Assembly (NCBI GenBank): GCA_027972325.1 | Contig: JAPMOS010000018.1 | Location: forward strand, 62,001 to 126,000 | DNA from: Paratrimastix pyriformis | Taxonomy: Eukaryota; Preaxostyla; Paratrimastigidae | Length of the DNA: 64,000 nucleotides | Direction of reading: 5' to 3' | Shown: positions 45,989 through 55,647 of the stretch, piece by piece | Layout of the letters: each line of letters opens with the position of its first letter | Position numbering within the stretch: position 1 is the first letter of the stretch | Made by a program: the position numbers and the translations under genes | The notes under the pieces: generated by a model | Seen by the model: only the letters and a program-made list of their open reading frames with translations | Databases searched by the model: none | What the model was told of the DNA's origin: nothing

Positions 45989-47300
45989 ATGCTGCTCACA
46001 GACGACGAAACAGAAGTTGATGACTCTCAGACTCTGAAACATACACCTCAAACAGGCGCGCATTTGTTCGATCGCGATCCCCGTCCGCCGACATCTTTCC
46101 TGGCATCTCTCCTGACACCCCTTCTCCCACTCAGTCAAACATTTTTTCCGTTGGTCTCTGAAGCCAGATTCGTGCCTCTGTTTTGATCCCGAGGCAAACC
46201 GCTACAATCCGTTGTATTACTACGACGAATGGACGCGTTGCTTTGGTCTGCAGCGACCAGGTCGAGGCGAGTCGAATAACAGTCGATTCGCAGGCTTTCC
46301 TCGTTCGGCACACATGGTAATGGACAAAAGTTCCGGGACATTGCCCAGTTGGGAGCAAACCCTGGTTAGCGCAGCCTCCACTCAGGAGCACCTCAACCGC
46401 GCGGCCGGATCAGTGGGGCGACTCCTGGCCCTCAAGCCCTACCGCGAAGGCCCAGTTAAGGCCTTGTTGCCATGCGAGTCACTGACGGCCTTTTTTGTGA
46501 CCGAGCGCCATATACTGACCGCAACACAGCTCCTGCCTGACCTTTCAGAGCAGGTAACGTGGATCTTTACGACAAAGGCCCTGGCTGCTTTTGACACCAC
46601 GATCAAACTGGGTGAAAATGCTTACCTGGCTCATTTGCGCGAGGCCAATTCCCACCTGGGAATTGCCTTATTTGAGGTGGAAGATGCACCCCCCTGCCCA
46701 CGTTTCTTCCGGCCGGAAGCGCGACTACCATTTAACCCGCAAAGCGACCTCCTCCCCGAACAACGCCTAGCCCTTACAACGGCAGGTCTCCCCTGTTGTT
46801 CCCCCGGAGCTCATCATAGACAAATCCATCGCCGACCCCTCCTCTATCGTCGTTCTGGCTGTCAGTTGTGGGCTACCACAGCCGGCTGACCCTCAGCGAC
46901 GCTTTACAGCATTACGACAGTATTCCCCCAAACGAACGTTTCGCAATGCGGCCGCCCTTGGAAACTGAACTTTCTGTCTGTCGCGTTTTGATTGGAGTCG
47001 ACCGAGCTCTGGGTTCTTGAGGTGCCACTTGATTATAAGGCACTCGCGCTTGGCAAGGTGACAGAGTTGATCTCTTTCGAGGGTCTCCCGCCCACCGTTC
47101 TCGGCATCTCCAATTCGTGCTCTCACGGGTCGCGCGGTGCGCCTCTGATGTTTGTGGAATTTGATAGCGGGGTGCTTCCTCCTCCGGGTCAGCGCACTGA
47201 TCACTTGCCCCTGCCCGAAATCATGAGCCCCAGCCCTGATCCCACTGCAAAACGCAACGAAGAGCCGGCCGAGAGACGGGAGTGTCCCCCCCCAAACACC
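45989..47300 (+). CDS. Trypsin-fold protein, probable pseudoprotease
   Basis: ATG at 45989 (MLLTDDETEVDDSQTLKHTP). An intron starting GTCCGC near 46081 and ending CTCAG near 46134 joins FDRDP to LKHFFRWSLKPDS; a second (GTCTGC...TCGCAG) joins RCFG to FPRSAH. The trypsin-like core is visible: ALLPCESLTAFFVTERHILT, then TATQLLPDL where proteases have TAAHC, so glutamine replaces the catalytic histidine position. Later VVGYHSRLTL and, after a GTCTGT intron, SHGSRGAPLMFVEFDSG, which keeps the G-S-x-G-x-P pattern around the nucleophile. This resembles FAM111/DegP-type trypsin folds more than secreted trypsins; no signal peptide is present. A Pro-rich tail follows and the stop is not located: the frame stays open to 47702 but would then overlap the minus-strand exons. 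The right end is approximate. Confidence 0.62.
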
Positions 47301-47301
47301 A

Positions 47302-48179
47302 TCATGCCTTCAGGTGGACGCCCTCTTCTCCCGGAGCCGTGCCCGGCACCATCGGCATCCCCTCTGCTGGTGGCCGGAGCCCCCATCGAAGACCTACTCG
47401 CGCACCCACGTTTTTTGGGAATTGGTCCGTCTTCATATTCAAAAACGCACCTCCATCTTTTCGGAACCTTCGGGGGGCCCAGTCATCGGAGGCCAGGTTC
47501 AGAAGAACCAAAATCTTGCCATCTCGGTCTTCGATCTCGACTTCGTCTCCTTCTACCAGCAAACCGTGGTGCCCGCAATGACGAAGGGGAACGGACCAGA
47601 GAAACAGGAATTACCGCCACCCTGCGGGCGTCCGTGAACTTCAAGAAGAGATCGCCGGAGGGGTTGTCGATACGAAGAATTCCCACCAAGCTCCGAGGGT
47701 GACATTCTGTTCTTCGGACGTGAAACAGAATTTTTCGAAAAATTTCTGGGGGGGGGGGGGGGGGGGGGGTGAACCTGGGGAATGGAGAACGAGCCACCGA
47801 CCTTTTCGACAGATACGTACGAGAAACGCGGGTCCTCTCGGTATGGGAGGGTGCATTCGTTTCTCGTGGCTTTGACATGACCTTCGCTTTGATACTCATA
47901 GAAAGTCCAACGCAGGATGATCTGGCCTGTGGCCCATGTCACATTCTCGAAGATCAAGTACGACGCTGCGCCAAAGAACGTGGCGTTTTCCTCGAGTGTT
48001 CCCAGGTTGAGCGCAGTTGATTGACGGGGCGCAAAGTCATATGATCCTTTTTCGCTTAAAACGGCATGTAAACGGGACGAAGTCGCGACCACAACACCAT
48101 CTTTCTTGTGCGGAATGATCTCTCGCAACCCCAAATAAAAAACCATGCGACAGGACAGCGAGTGACTCCCCGGGACCAT
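47302..48179 (-). CDS. Protein of unknown function, divergent partner of NIP7
   Basis: ATG at 48179 or 48146. The readable product contains [60 protein letters not shown] and [13 protein letters not shown], composition typical of a folded beta-rich domain, but I do not recognise the family. An intron holding a 22-nt run (47748-47769; poly-C on the sense strand) follows SFSIPQ. Next exon: [20 protein letters not shown]. Then an intron and a last exon with [20 protein letters not shown] and [11 protein letters not shown], ending in TGA at 47302-47304. The region upstream of 48179 belongs to NIP7 on the other strand, so longer N-termini are unlikely. Confidence 0.62.
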
Positions 48180-48201
48180 TTACCGAAGGCACCGAACAAC
48201 A
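48180..48201. promoter_or_regulatory. 22-bp bidirectional gap, unknown gene / NIP7
   Basis: Only 22 bp separate the upstream ATG of the minus gene from the NIP7 ATG (55 bp if the minus gene starts at 48146). Promoter elements must lie inside transcribed or coding sequence of one or both genes. Confidence 0.5.
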
Positions 48202-49154
48202 ATGAGGCCTTTGACCGAAGAAGAGACCAAAGTTTTTTTCGAAAAGCTGAGCAAATAGTCTGTGTTCTTCATCTGGATCATGGATTCGATTTGGAACCTC
48301 CGGGACATGCAGCATCGGCAGAAACATCAGCCAGCTCATTGATCGCAAGGACGAGGAGTATTGTTTCCGACTTCACCGCGACAGAGTTTACTATGCCAGG
48401 TCTCACCACGAATAGCATATTTTTGTCTCACTCCATTTTTGGCCTGCCCCATCTTTTTAGCGAGCGGCTCGTTCGCGCTGCCGTTTCGGTTGCTCGGGAC
48501 GATCTCGTATCGATCGGAACATGCTTTGGGAAGTTCACCAAGACGGGGAAGTTCCGCCTGCACATTACGGCCCTGGACATTCTCGCCCAATATGCCTTGG
48601 TCTGCCGTGCTTTTTCTGGTGTTCACCGCACTCCTTTCCGGCAGTTCAAGGTATGGGTCAAGCCGAACGCGGAGCAAAGCTTCCTCTACGGACACCACAT
48701 TCTTAAGAGCGGCGTGGGTAAGATGACCGAGGGCACCCCACAGTCTGCCTCCGCATCCCTTGCCCCGCCAGCCGATCGCCATTGCCACCGCTTCCTGGGG
48801 TTCGGCCAGTTTTGGCGGGTGGTTGGCGGGGCATGGGCGCGGAGGGCTGTTCCTTGAGGCCTTCCGCTCACACGTCCGTCCCCCCGCCGCAGATACCAAG
48901 GGGTGGTCGTGTGCAACCTTGGCGACCTTCCGCTGGGCTTCGGTGTGACGGCCCGCTCGACGGACGAGTGCCGCGACCTCGACCCGGCCGCCATCGTCGT
49001 CTTCAACCAGGTCCGCCACCCCACCCCACCTCCCCGGTTGGCATGGGCACTCGCCCCAGAGGCGCGCGGACGACTCATCTGCTTCTGGGGGTTCTTTTCC
49101 TGGCCTCAGTCGGATATTGGCGAGTACCTGCGCGACGAGGAGACCCTCATCTGA
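48202..49154 (+). CDS. NIP7: 60S ribosome biogenesis protein NIP7
   Basis: A PUA-domain factor needed for 27S pre-rRNA processing in the nucleolus. ATG at 48202 ([20 protein letters not shown]). Six exons join in phase: 48202-48257, 48313-48399, 48461-48599, 48645-48742, 48893-49010 and 49110-49154, total 543 nt, giving 180 residues, the same as human NIP7. Donors are GTCTGT, GTCTCA, GTCTGC, GTCTGC and GTCCGC. Conserved blocks: [64 protein letters not shown] and [11 protein letters not shown]. The PUA domain is the C-terminal half. No frame break is needed. This gene gives the clearest gene model of the window and anchors the splice-site consensus. Confidence 0.97.
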
Positions 49155-49529
49155 GCGGCCCGCACCCCCCGCGTCATGCTCCAGCCCCACCCGACTCGAC
49201 CCGACCCTGCCCGCGCCTCCGCTTCTGCCTCTGCCTCATCAGGCGGTCGGCGTCTGCGCCTTGTGGCTCCTCCGCACCGAGTTCGCCCAGCCGCCCCCGG
49301 CGACCACCGCCTTGGCGCCGCTCCATTCTCTCCGCGTGCCTCGGGGCACAATGTCCGGATGGATGGAGGACGGGCGGGCGGGCGGGCGGGCGGGGATGTC
49401 TCGCCACGTCGATCCCTCTGTGGGCCCTCGGGTCTTCCCCCTCCCCTCCCCTCCCCTCCGCTCCTCCAAACAAGCGTCTTCTCTGCCATCGGCCTGGGTT
49501 TGGGCCCGGGAGGGTAAGAGGGGGCTACG
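49155..49529. other. Convergent intergenic space
   Basis: GC-rich spacer between the NIP7 stop and the LRR gene stop. It includes GGGC tetramers at 49372-49395 and CCCCTC repeats at 49438-49460. No supported exon. Confidence 0.5.
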
Positions 49530-50690
49530 CTACGGGTGGTTCTCAGGCGGCGGGCCGGGGTCGCCCCCCAAACAGGGGAGCCAGCCCCTCGGGTCGTCCT
49601 GCTCCCACTCGGGGGCCGATGCCTGGAGCTTCCAGGAGGCCGTCGTCTGGGCCTCCCAGGGGGCCGACGACGCCCGGAGCTGCCTGGGGGCCGGCTGCTC
49701 GAGGGCCGCCATGGCCGAAGGGAAGGACCCCTCGGGCACCGGCCGAGGGGCTGGGACGGAGACCGCTGGCGGCAGTATGCCGTCGTCGTGAGAGGCACCG
49801 CAGCCGCCCGCGCCTACGGGCAGGGCCAGGGCCAGAGGTTCGGCCTCGGGGACCCCAGGGGCAAGGGTTTGTCCCAGGGCCGCGGGGCTGACGGCGGTTC
49901 CGCAGAGCTGGAGGGAGGAGGACGCGGGGGCGGTCTTTGGGAGGGTGGGAGGGATCCGAAGGGCAGACCTGTACGATGGCCAGTGCGGGGCACGAGGCGT
50001 GGATGCACTGCAGGCCCCGGGCGGTGATCAGGGGGCACCGGCGGATGTCGAGCACCCGCAGGCGGGGGCAGCGGGCCCCGAGGGCCAAAAGCGCCCCGTC
50101 CGTCAGCTGGTCGCAACCCGCAACCCGCTGGGGGAAGGGTAGGTCGGACAACGGAGTGGGTGACCGGGTGGAGCAGCGAGGCGTCAAGCCCGGGCACCGA
50201 CCAGGGCAGCCAGGAGAGGGCACCACTGGGCCAGGGCCACCAGGGCCGCGTCGGCCAGGGCGCACTCGGCCCCCGCGAATTCCTCCAGACAGGGGCAGTG
50301 GCGAGCCCCCGCCAGCAGGGCCTCCGATGTGATGTGACCACACCGGGACACGTCCAGGGAGCGAAGGGAGCCCCCGCGGGCGGCCATCAGGCGGACGAGA
50401 CCCTCTGGGGAACCGAGCGATGCTACCCCAAGCAATCACATCCACAGACCGTTAGTTAGGTTTGGGGTGTCTGAGAGATGGAGGTGCGCGATAGAAGTGT
50501 ATTGACGGAGAAGAGCGGCCAGGGTGGAGTCCGAGATGATGGAATGCTCCGCCGGTGGAAGTTGTGAGAGATCTGCGCGAAGTTGGACCAATCGGGTAAA
50601 AAAATATACAAACCAATCGCGGTGCAATGTGAGAGGAGCTGTGAGCGTACTTTGTCAAGATGAACAGCGTTGTACTAAAAGTTTCATGTT
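49530..50690 (-). CDS. Leucine-rich-repeat protein (AMN1/FBXL-like)
   Basis: Cysteine-containing LRRs of the F-box/AMN1 type are visible: SDSTLAALLRQYTSIAHLHL, GSLRSLDVSRCGHITSEALL, LEEFAGAECALADAALVALA, CDQLTDGALLALGARCPRLR and LDIRRCPLITARGLQCIHAS. Exons join in phase across a GTTTGT intron near 50600 (HCTAI to DLSQLPPAEHS) and a GTCTGT intron near 50455. The last exons read LCGTAVSPAALGQTLAPGVP and a low-complexity tail ending GGDPGPPPENHP with stop at 49530. The N-terminus is not resolved: the first clear exon starts at an acceptor near 50690 (YNAVHLDKVRSQLLSH), and no F-box was recognised. If an F-box exists upstream it would be an SCF substrate adaptor; this is inference. Confidence 0.72.
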
Positions 50691-51133
50691 AGTCCACTGA
50701 ATCGATCGGGAGAGTTTTATTCGGACACCTGACGGCTTTTTTGCCGGGTTTACAGTGGTCACAATCAAATCGGGAGGGACGCAACATGTTCTCTGCCGCA
50801 TGTTGGCCCACGGCCCGCACGGTGGGTAACAGTAGCCCACCCGCGTGTTCTCTCCCTCCACCTCCACCAAATGGCCAACGAAGACTGGTACTCGAGAACA
50901 GAAACCTGATTGTGTGCGCCGTCTTTTTTGAAAGCCGGAGCTGAGTTCACCATTATTTCCCCTCATTCCCTTAATGTGGAGGAGGCTGGGCGGCTTTCTC
51001 CGGGAGTGTGCGTCTCACTCATGAAGGTTGTTTTTTGGTTGTATTTGCGCATATTCAGGCGATCGGGGCGGTGCAATGGCTGACAGCAACTTGTGCATTT
51101 CCGATCCGACCTCCCCCCGGTTTTCGAGACACT
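50691..51133. other. Region upstream of LRR and Frizzled-CRD-like genes
   Basis: A minus-strand open stretch (50966-50655) includes GFCSRVPVFVGHLVEVEGEN and may hold the 5' exon of the LRR gene, but no junction could be proven. The right part is the presumed promoter of the plus gene at 51134. Confidence 0.4.
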
Positions 51134-51782
51134 ATGCGGTTCCTTCTTGCCCTCGCCTGCCTGTGCTCTCTCGCTCTCGCTTCCTCAAATGGTCGTTGCA
51201 TGGGTGTTTGCATGACCAAGAACGATCTTGAGGCCAGTGGCCTCGGGCTGACCAAGACTTGCCTCCCTTACATGTTTGCAACCGCGACCGAGCGTCGTTG
51301 CATCGACGACGAGGCCCTGCAGGTATAGTAGATTGATTTTCTGAAGGATTCTCTCTCACACACAACGGCGTTGTTTCCCCACCACGACTCTTATGCCTTT
51401 TTCAGGAGAACAGCACCCGCGTTGCTATTCGCATGGCTCTCCAGAACACTTCTCCTTGCTTCAGCCTTTCTTGCCCCTCTGCCATGTCCTCGTTCCTGTG
51501 CGCCCAGTCTTACCCCATGGTCCGTACCTGCTCCGATTTTGCCGGTTCTTGATTGTTATGTCCGTTTATTTATAGTGCGACGAGGCCGGGTATCTTCTCC
51601 CCACTTGCCGCTCGACCTGCCAGAATGCTCGTCAGCTCTGCACCTGCCCTCGGGAGGATGCTGCTGCGGATTGCCTTGAGTTCGACGGTGTTGGTCCCAG
51701 CTCGACTTGCACTGGTGCCGGTTTTGCCCTGCGCGCCAGCTCTCTCCTCATCGCCGGCGTGCTTGCTTTCTTCCTTTTCTAA
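51134..51782 (+). CDS. Secreted cysteine-rich protein, Frizzled-CRD-like, probable GPI anchor
   Basis: ATG at 51134 opens a signal peptide (MRFLLALACLCSLALASS). Exons 51134-51322, 51406-51519 and 51576-51782 join in phase to 169 residues. Introns: 51323-51405 with an unusual GTATAG donor, and 51520-51575 with GTCCGT. The mature part is Cys-rich; the order CFSLSCPSAMSSFLCAQSYP, MCDEAGYLLPTCRSTC and QNARQLC matches the Frizzled cysteine-rich domain pattern (C...FLC...P-x-C...PCRxxC...A...C). The C-terminus STCTGAGFALRA then SLLIAGVLAFFLF, with no charged residue after it, fits a GPI-attachment signal. It is probably a surface protein; ligand unknown. Confidence 0.75.
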
Positions 51783-52056
51783 ACAAATATCCCTTCCCAT
51801 CACCTTTTATATCATGAGGGAGCTTCCGGCGTTGTTTGATATTATTCTCGCTCGTATTTCCGCGAGGGAAGAAATTTGGCATCTATGATTCTTGGGTCAC
51901 TTCACTGGTCCAGATGAATATGCGCCAGCTGTTTTTCATACGCAGCTAAGCATAATGGCTCAAAGACACGAGAACCCAAAACTCGAAACCCAGAAGCGTG
52001 GAGGGGGGGGGAGGAACAAACATCAAGGATGCTCAAACAGGAGGGGGAGGGTAGTC

Positions 52057-52085
<29 letters not shown>
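51783..52085. other. Convergent space with 29-nt G run
   Basis: AT-rich left part downstream of the CRD-like gene. A G run at 52057-52085 abuts the stop codon of the RhoGEF gene. Confidence 0.6.
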
Positions 52086-52088
<3 letters not shown>

Positions 52089-55000
52089 GACAAGGTCGAG
52101 GGGATTGACGGGGGTCTTGCGGCTGGCCACGAGGGGGGCCAAGAGGGCGTACCAGGCGTCGCGCTCCTCGGGCCCCTCGAAGAGGAACTCGTCCTCCTCG
52201 CCCTCCTCGGCCAGCGTCAGCCCGGGGGCCTCCTCCAGCAGGTCGTACCCGGCTGCGCCAGGGGGTCCGGGGAAACCGGGTCCTGTGAGGAGGCCGCCCC
52301 CACCAGGGGCAGAGCAGGAGTGGCCCCCATGGGGGCTGCGGGGGCTGGGCCGGGGGGACGGACCGCTGGCCTCCTCGGGCTTGCGGTCGTCGTTCCGCTC
52401 GAGGCGGCACCGGGCCAGGCGCAGGGTGCGCACCACCTCGTAGCTGGGCCGGGCCGCGTCGGCCCCGGGGCCCAGGAGGCCCGCCATCAGGGGCAGCCCC
52501 GTCAGCAGGGAGGACCGCTGCTCCTCGCGGCAGGCCAACAGCAGGTCGTTGAAGGCAAACAGGATCCTGCGCCACCGCAAATCGGGTCTCGTCACGAGGG
52601 CGTGTCGAGTGCAGGCCGTGGAGGGGCCGGCTGGGGGTGCGGATGAGGGGCGCAGACATGTCGGCGTGGAGGCTCCTGTAGTGGGCCGTGCCCTGCCTGA
52701 GGAGGCGCCGGGCGGGGCTGACCAGGGTCAGGCCCTCGGGGAGCCCCCGCAGCCGGGCCTGCAGGTCGGCCAGCTGGTCCTGGACCGCCTGGGCGCCCCG
52801 CAGGTCGTTGATCGCCTCGGCCACCTGCAGCCCGCCGGCCCGACCAACACCGGCCAGCAGAGAATGTCCAAAGGCTCAGACGGGGTCGCGGGGGGGGGGG
52901 AGGAGGAGGAGGATGAGGAGGAGGGATGGAGGGAGGGAGGGAGGGAGGGAGGGAGGGCCGGGCTGGCGGACCCCCGAGAAGCGCTCCATGGCCTCCTCGA
53001 GGGCCTTCCGATCGGGGGCCGTGGCCGGCGTTGCCTTAAGCAATTCCTGTGGGCGGGCGGGCGGATCAGGGGGGCGGATCAGGGACACAGCCGCCGGCCA
53101 GGGATCGCAGCGCCCGGGTGCGGGCAGTGGGGACGCCGGGGCTGTGCTATGCTGTGCCGCTGCCGTGCCGCGCGAGGCGGGCGGGGCGGACCACGAGGAG
53201 GAGCCTGTAGCGGGGCACCCGCTGCACGGGCTGGATGAGGAAAGACTCGAGGGTGGCCCCGTTGACCCGCTCGTCGGCCATGCAGGTCTGCCCCACACGA
53301 CGGGTGGCCCAAAGAGGCGGAGACCCCCGCACAATGAAACGGGCCGGGGCAGAGCCTCATGGGGGAAGGGGCGGTGGGCTGTGCATGGGGCTGTGCATGG
53401 GGCTGTGCATGGGGCTGCGCATGGGGCTGTGCATGGGGCTGTGCATGGGGCTGTGCAGGGGGCTGTGCAGGGGGTTGTAGGGGGCTGTGCAGGGGCGGGT
53501 GCATGGGGCAGGTGCATGGGCGGTGCGGGGTGGGCGGTGCGGGGTGGGCGGTGCGGGGCGGGCGGTGCGGGGCGGGCGGTGCGGGGCGGGCGGTGCAGGG
53601 GCGCGGACCTGGACGAACTTGGCGAAGGGCCGCCGGGCGAGGGCCTTCTCGAGGGCTCCTGGAGGCGCCCGAATTGGGAGATGTAGGGCGCGTAGGCGGT
53701 GCGCAGGTAGGGGGCGAAGTCCAGGAAGGCGCCCCCCAGGTCGCCCTCGAAGCCCGGGCTGAGGCGCCGCAGATTGTGCAGAAAGAGCACGTTCGTCGCC
53801 CGCAGGGCCCAACACGGCCGCGGGGGGGGGGGGGGGGGGGGGTCCAGGTGCAGGGAGTTCAACTCACTGGGCGGATGGCGAGGGGGCGGAGGAGTGGCGG
53901 TGGGGGGCCGGGGGCGGACCTCGAGTCCGCCGAAGATGGCCTGGTGGGCGGCCGCCTCGAGGATGCGCTGCTCGGAGCAGGGCCGCGAGAAGACCTCCAC
54001 GGCCACCCCCAGCAGGGCGCAGTAGTTCTCCTCCGTCTCGAGCAGCTCCCGGGCCACGTGGGTCCGCTTACTGACCGCCGTCCCGGGCCCCTTGGGGCCC
54101 CCAGGCGGGGCCGCGCCCCCCGGGGCTGGAAGGGGCCCGGGCAGCGTGGGACCCTCCAGCAGCATGGGGCCCCCCAGCAGCGACGAGGTAGCCGGCACGC
54201 CGCCGGGCGGCCCGTGGGCGGGCTTGGGAGAGGCGGCGCCCCCCAGGGCCCCGTGGAAGGGGGCCGCCCCCGCGGAGGAGCGCCGGGGCATGAAAGAGGC
54301 GGTCGGGGCGGCCCCCCCCTTGGCCGGGTCGGGGGGCGGGTGGTGGGTGTGGTGGGTGGGCACCATGGTGGGCACCAGGAAGCCCTCGGCCGGGTCGAAG
54401 AGACACATGGCCCGGCTGGGATCGCCCCGCCGGTCGCCCTCCCCCGGCAGGGGGGCCCCGGGCGCGGCGGCGGGCTGCAGGTCGAGGGGCGGGCCCTGGC
54501 CGGGCTCGGTCGACCGGCGCCCGTGGGGCCCCGAGGGCGAGGCCGAGGCCGATGGAGAGGGCGCCCCGTGGCTCCCGGCCCCAGCCCCGGCCGCCAAGAA
54601 GGGATCCTCGCGCGGCGGGGGCGGCGGCGGGGGCGGCGAGCGCAGCGAGGCGAGGGGCTGGGCGGCCGCGAGCAGCCCGGGGTCCATCCGGGGTGGGGCC
54701 GAGTGGGTATGCTGGTGCTGTGCCCCACCGCTCAGCTGGGCCACCCGGGGGGGCGGGGCCGGCTGCGCGTCGGCCGGGGGCCACGCAGGTCGGGTGGGGG
54801 TGGAGGTGGCCGGGCCCCAGGGAGGCGGGGTCGGCCCCCGGTCGGACTCGGTCGCCATGAACCCCGGCGGGGCCTCCGCCATGGCCGACTGGGACTGGAC
54901 CTGGGTCTGTGTCTGAGCCTGGGCCTGGGCCTGGGAAGAGTGGGAGAGCGGAGAGCCGCCCAGCGAGGCTGGCGGCCGGGCCCCCGACCCGCCGGTGGCG

Positions 55001-55599
55001 GCCGGGTCGGGGCTGGAGGCGCCGGCAAATCGCCTCGGCATCCTGGGCAGGGTGGGGACAAACAATGGAACCACGGGCGAGGGGCCCCCCGACGGTCCGG
55101 ATGGGGGTAGGGAGGGGAGGGGATGCGGCGGGCCCGGGGCCGGAGTGGTGGGGGGCGCCGGGCGTCCCGCCGGGCCGGGTCCGAGGGAAGGAAGGGGCAA
55201 CGGTGCGGATGACGGGGAGAAGGCAGAAGTCTGTGTCGTGGTGGGCACCGGCGGAGGGGCGAGAGAGGAGGACGGTGCCGCGGTGGCATGGTGGTCCGGG
55301 TTGACGTCCAGGGTGGGGAGAAGTGGAAGCGACGAGCAATGAGCTTCCAGGGTGGAAAGGTGTATTGGAGGGGGTTGAGAAGTGTCTGGTGTGACTGGGT
55401 GCGATTGGCTGGTGCGAAGTCGAGAAAGAGGCGTGCCGGTGGGGGTGCGCGGCAATTCAGGAAGAGGGGGAAAGCGTTTTGATCGGGATCGACTTGCTGC
55501 CATAGCGACGCGTCCTGCTATGGCAGCCCAACCAACTTGTTCCTCCTCGTAGAGAATGACGGAGCCCCACTGGGCGCAGACTTCGGGGGCCGCATGCAT
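52086..55599 (-). CDS. Rho guanine-nucleotide exchange factor (DH-PH)
   Basis: Activates Rho-family GTPases. ATG at 55599 (MHAAPEVCAQWGSVILYEEE). The first about 500 residues are Pro/Ser/Ala-rich and disordered, with several PPPPP tracts. The DH domain runs from ARELLETEENYCALLGVAVE through NVLFLHNLRRLSPGFEGDLG, to the hallmark helix FLIQPVQRVPRYRLLL (family I-x-P-V-Q-R-I-P-R-Y-x-L-L-L), then ELLKATPATAPDRKALEEAM and VAEAINDLRGAQAVQDQL. The PH domain follows: RILFAFNDLLLACREE, YEVVRTLRLARCRLE, EDEFLFEGPEERDAWYALLA, ending PVNPLDLV with stop at 52086. Several GC-rich introns with GTCCG donors (for example after GGLE near 53930 and after RYRLLL) separate these exons and carry tandem repeats. 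It is the natural partner class for the CRIB effector elsewhere in the window. Confidence 0.87.
53372..53482. repeat. 12-nt GGGGCTGTGCAT repeat in RhoGEF intron
   Basis: About nine 12-nt units with minor variants, followed by GGGCGGTGCG units (53517-53603). Confidence 0.9.
53822..53842. repeat. 21-nt G run in RhoGEF intron
   Basis: Uninterrupted; poly-C on the sense strand. Confidence 0.9.
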
Positions 55600-55647
55600 A
55601 GAGTAGTCGACAGACCCCCGTGTGTTGGAATACCTGTGTCATTTATC
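55600..55647. promoter_or_regulatory. 48-bp bidirectional promoter, RhoGEF / beta-helix surface protein
   Basis: Only 48 bp lie between divergent ATGs at 55599 (-) and 55648 (+). A shared, very compact promoter is inferred. Confidence 0.5.

Noticed and set aside
48037-48339. N-terminal exon [15 protein letters not shown]... for the minus gene left of NIP7
   Set aside because: It is antisense to NIP7 exons 1-2, which fit the family exactly; the minus gene more likely starts at 48179 or 48146.
53079-53504. Pro/Thr-rich repeat proteins from the 12-nt arrays in the RhoGEF gene
   Set aside because: The arrays fall between DH-domain exons and are intronic.
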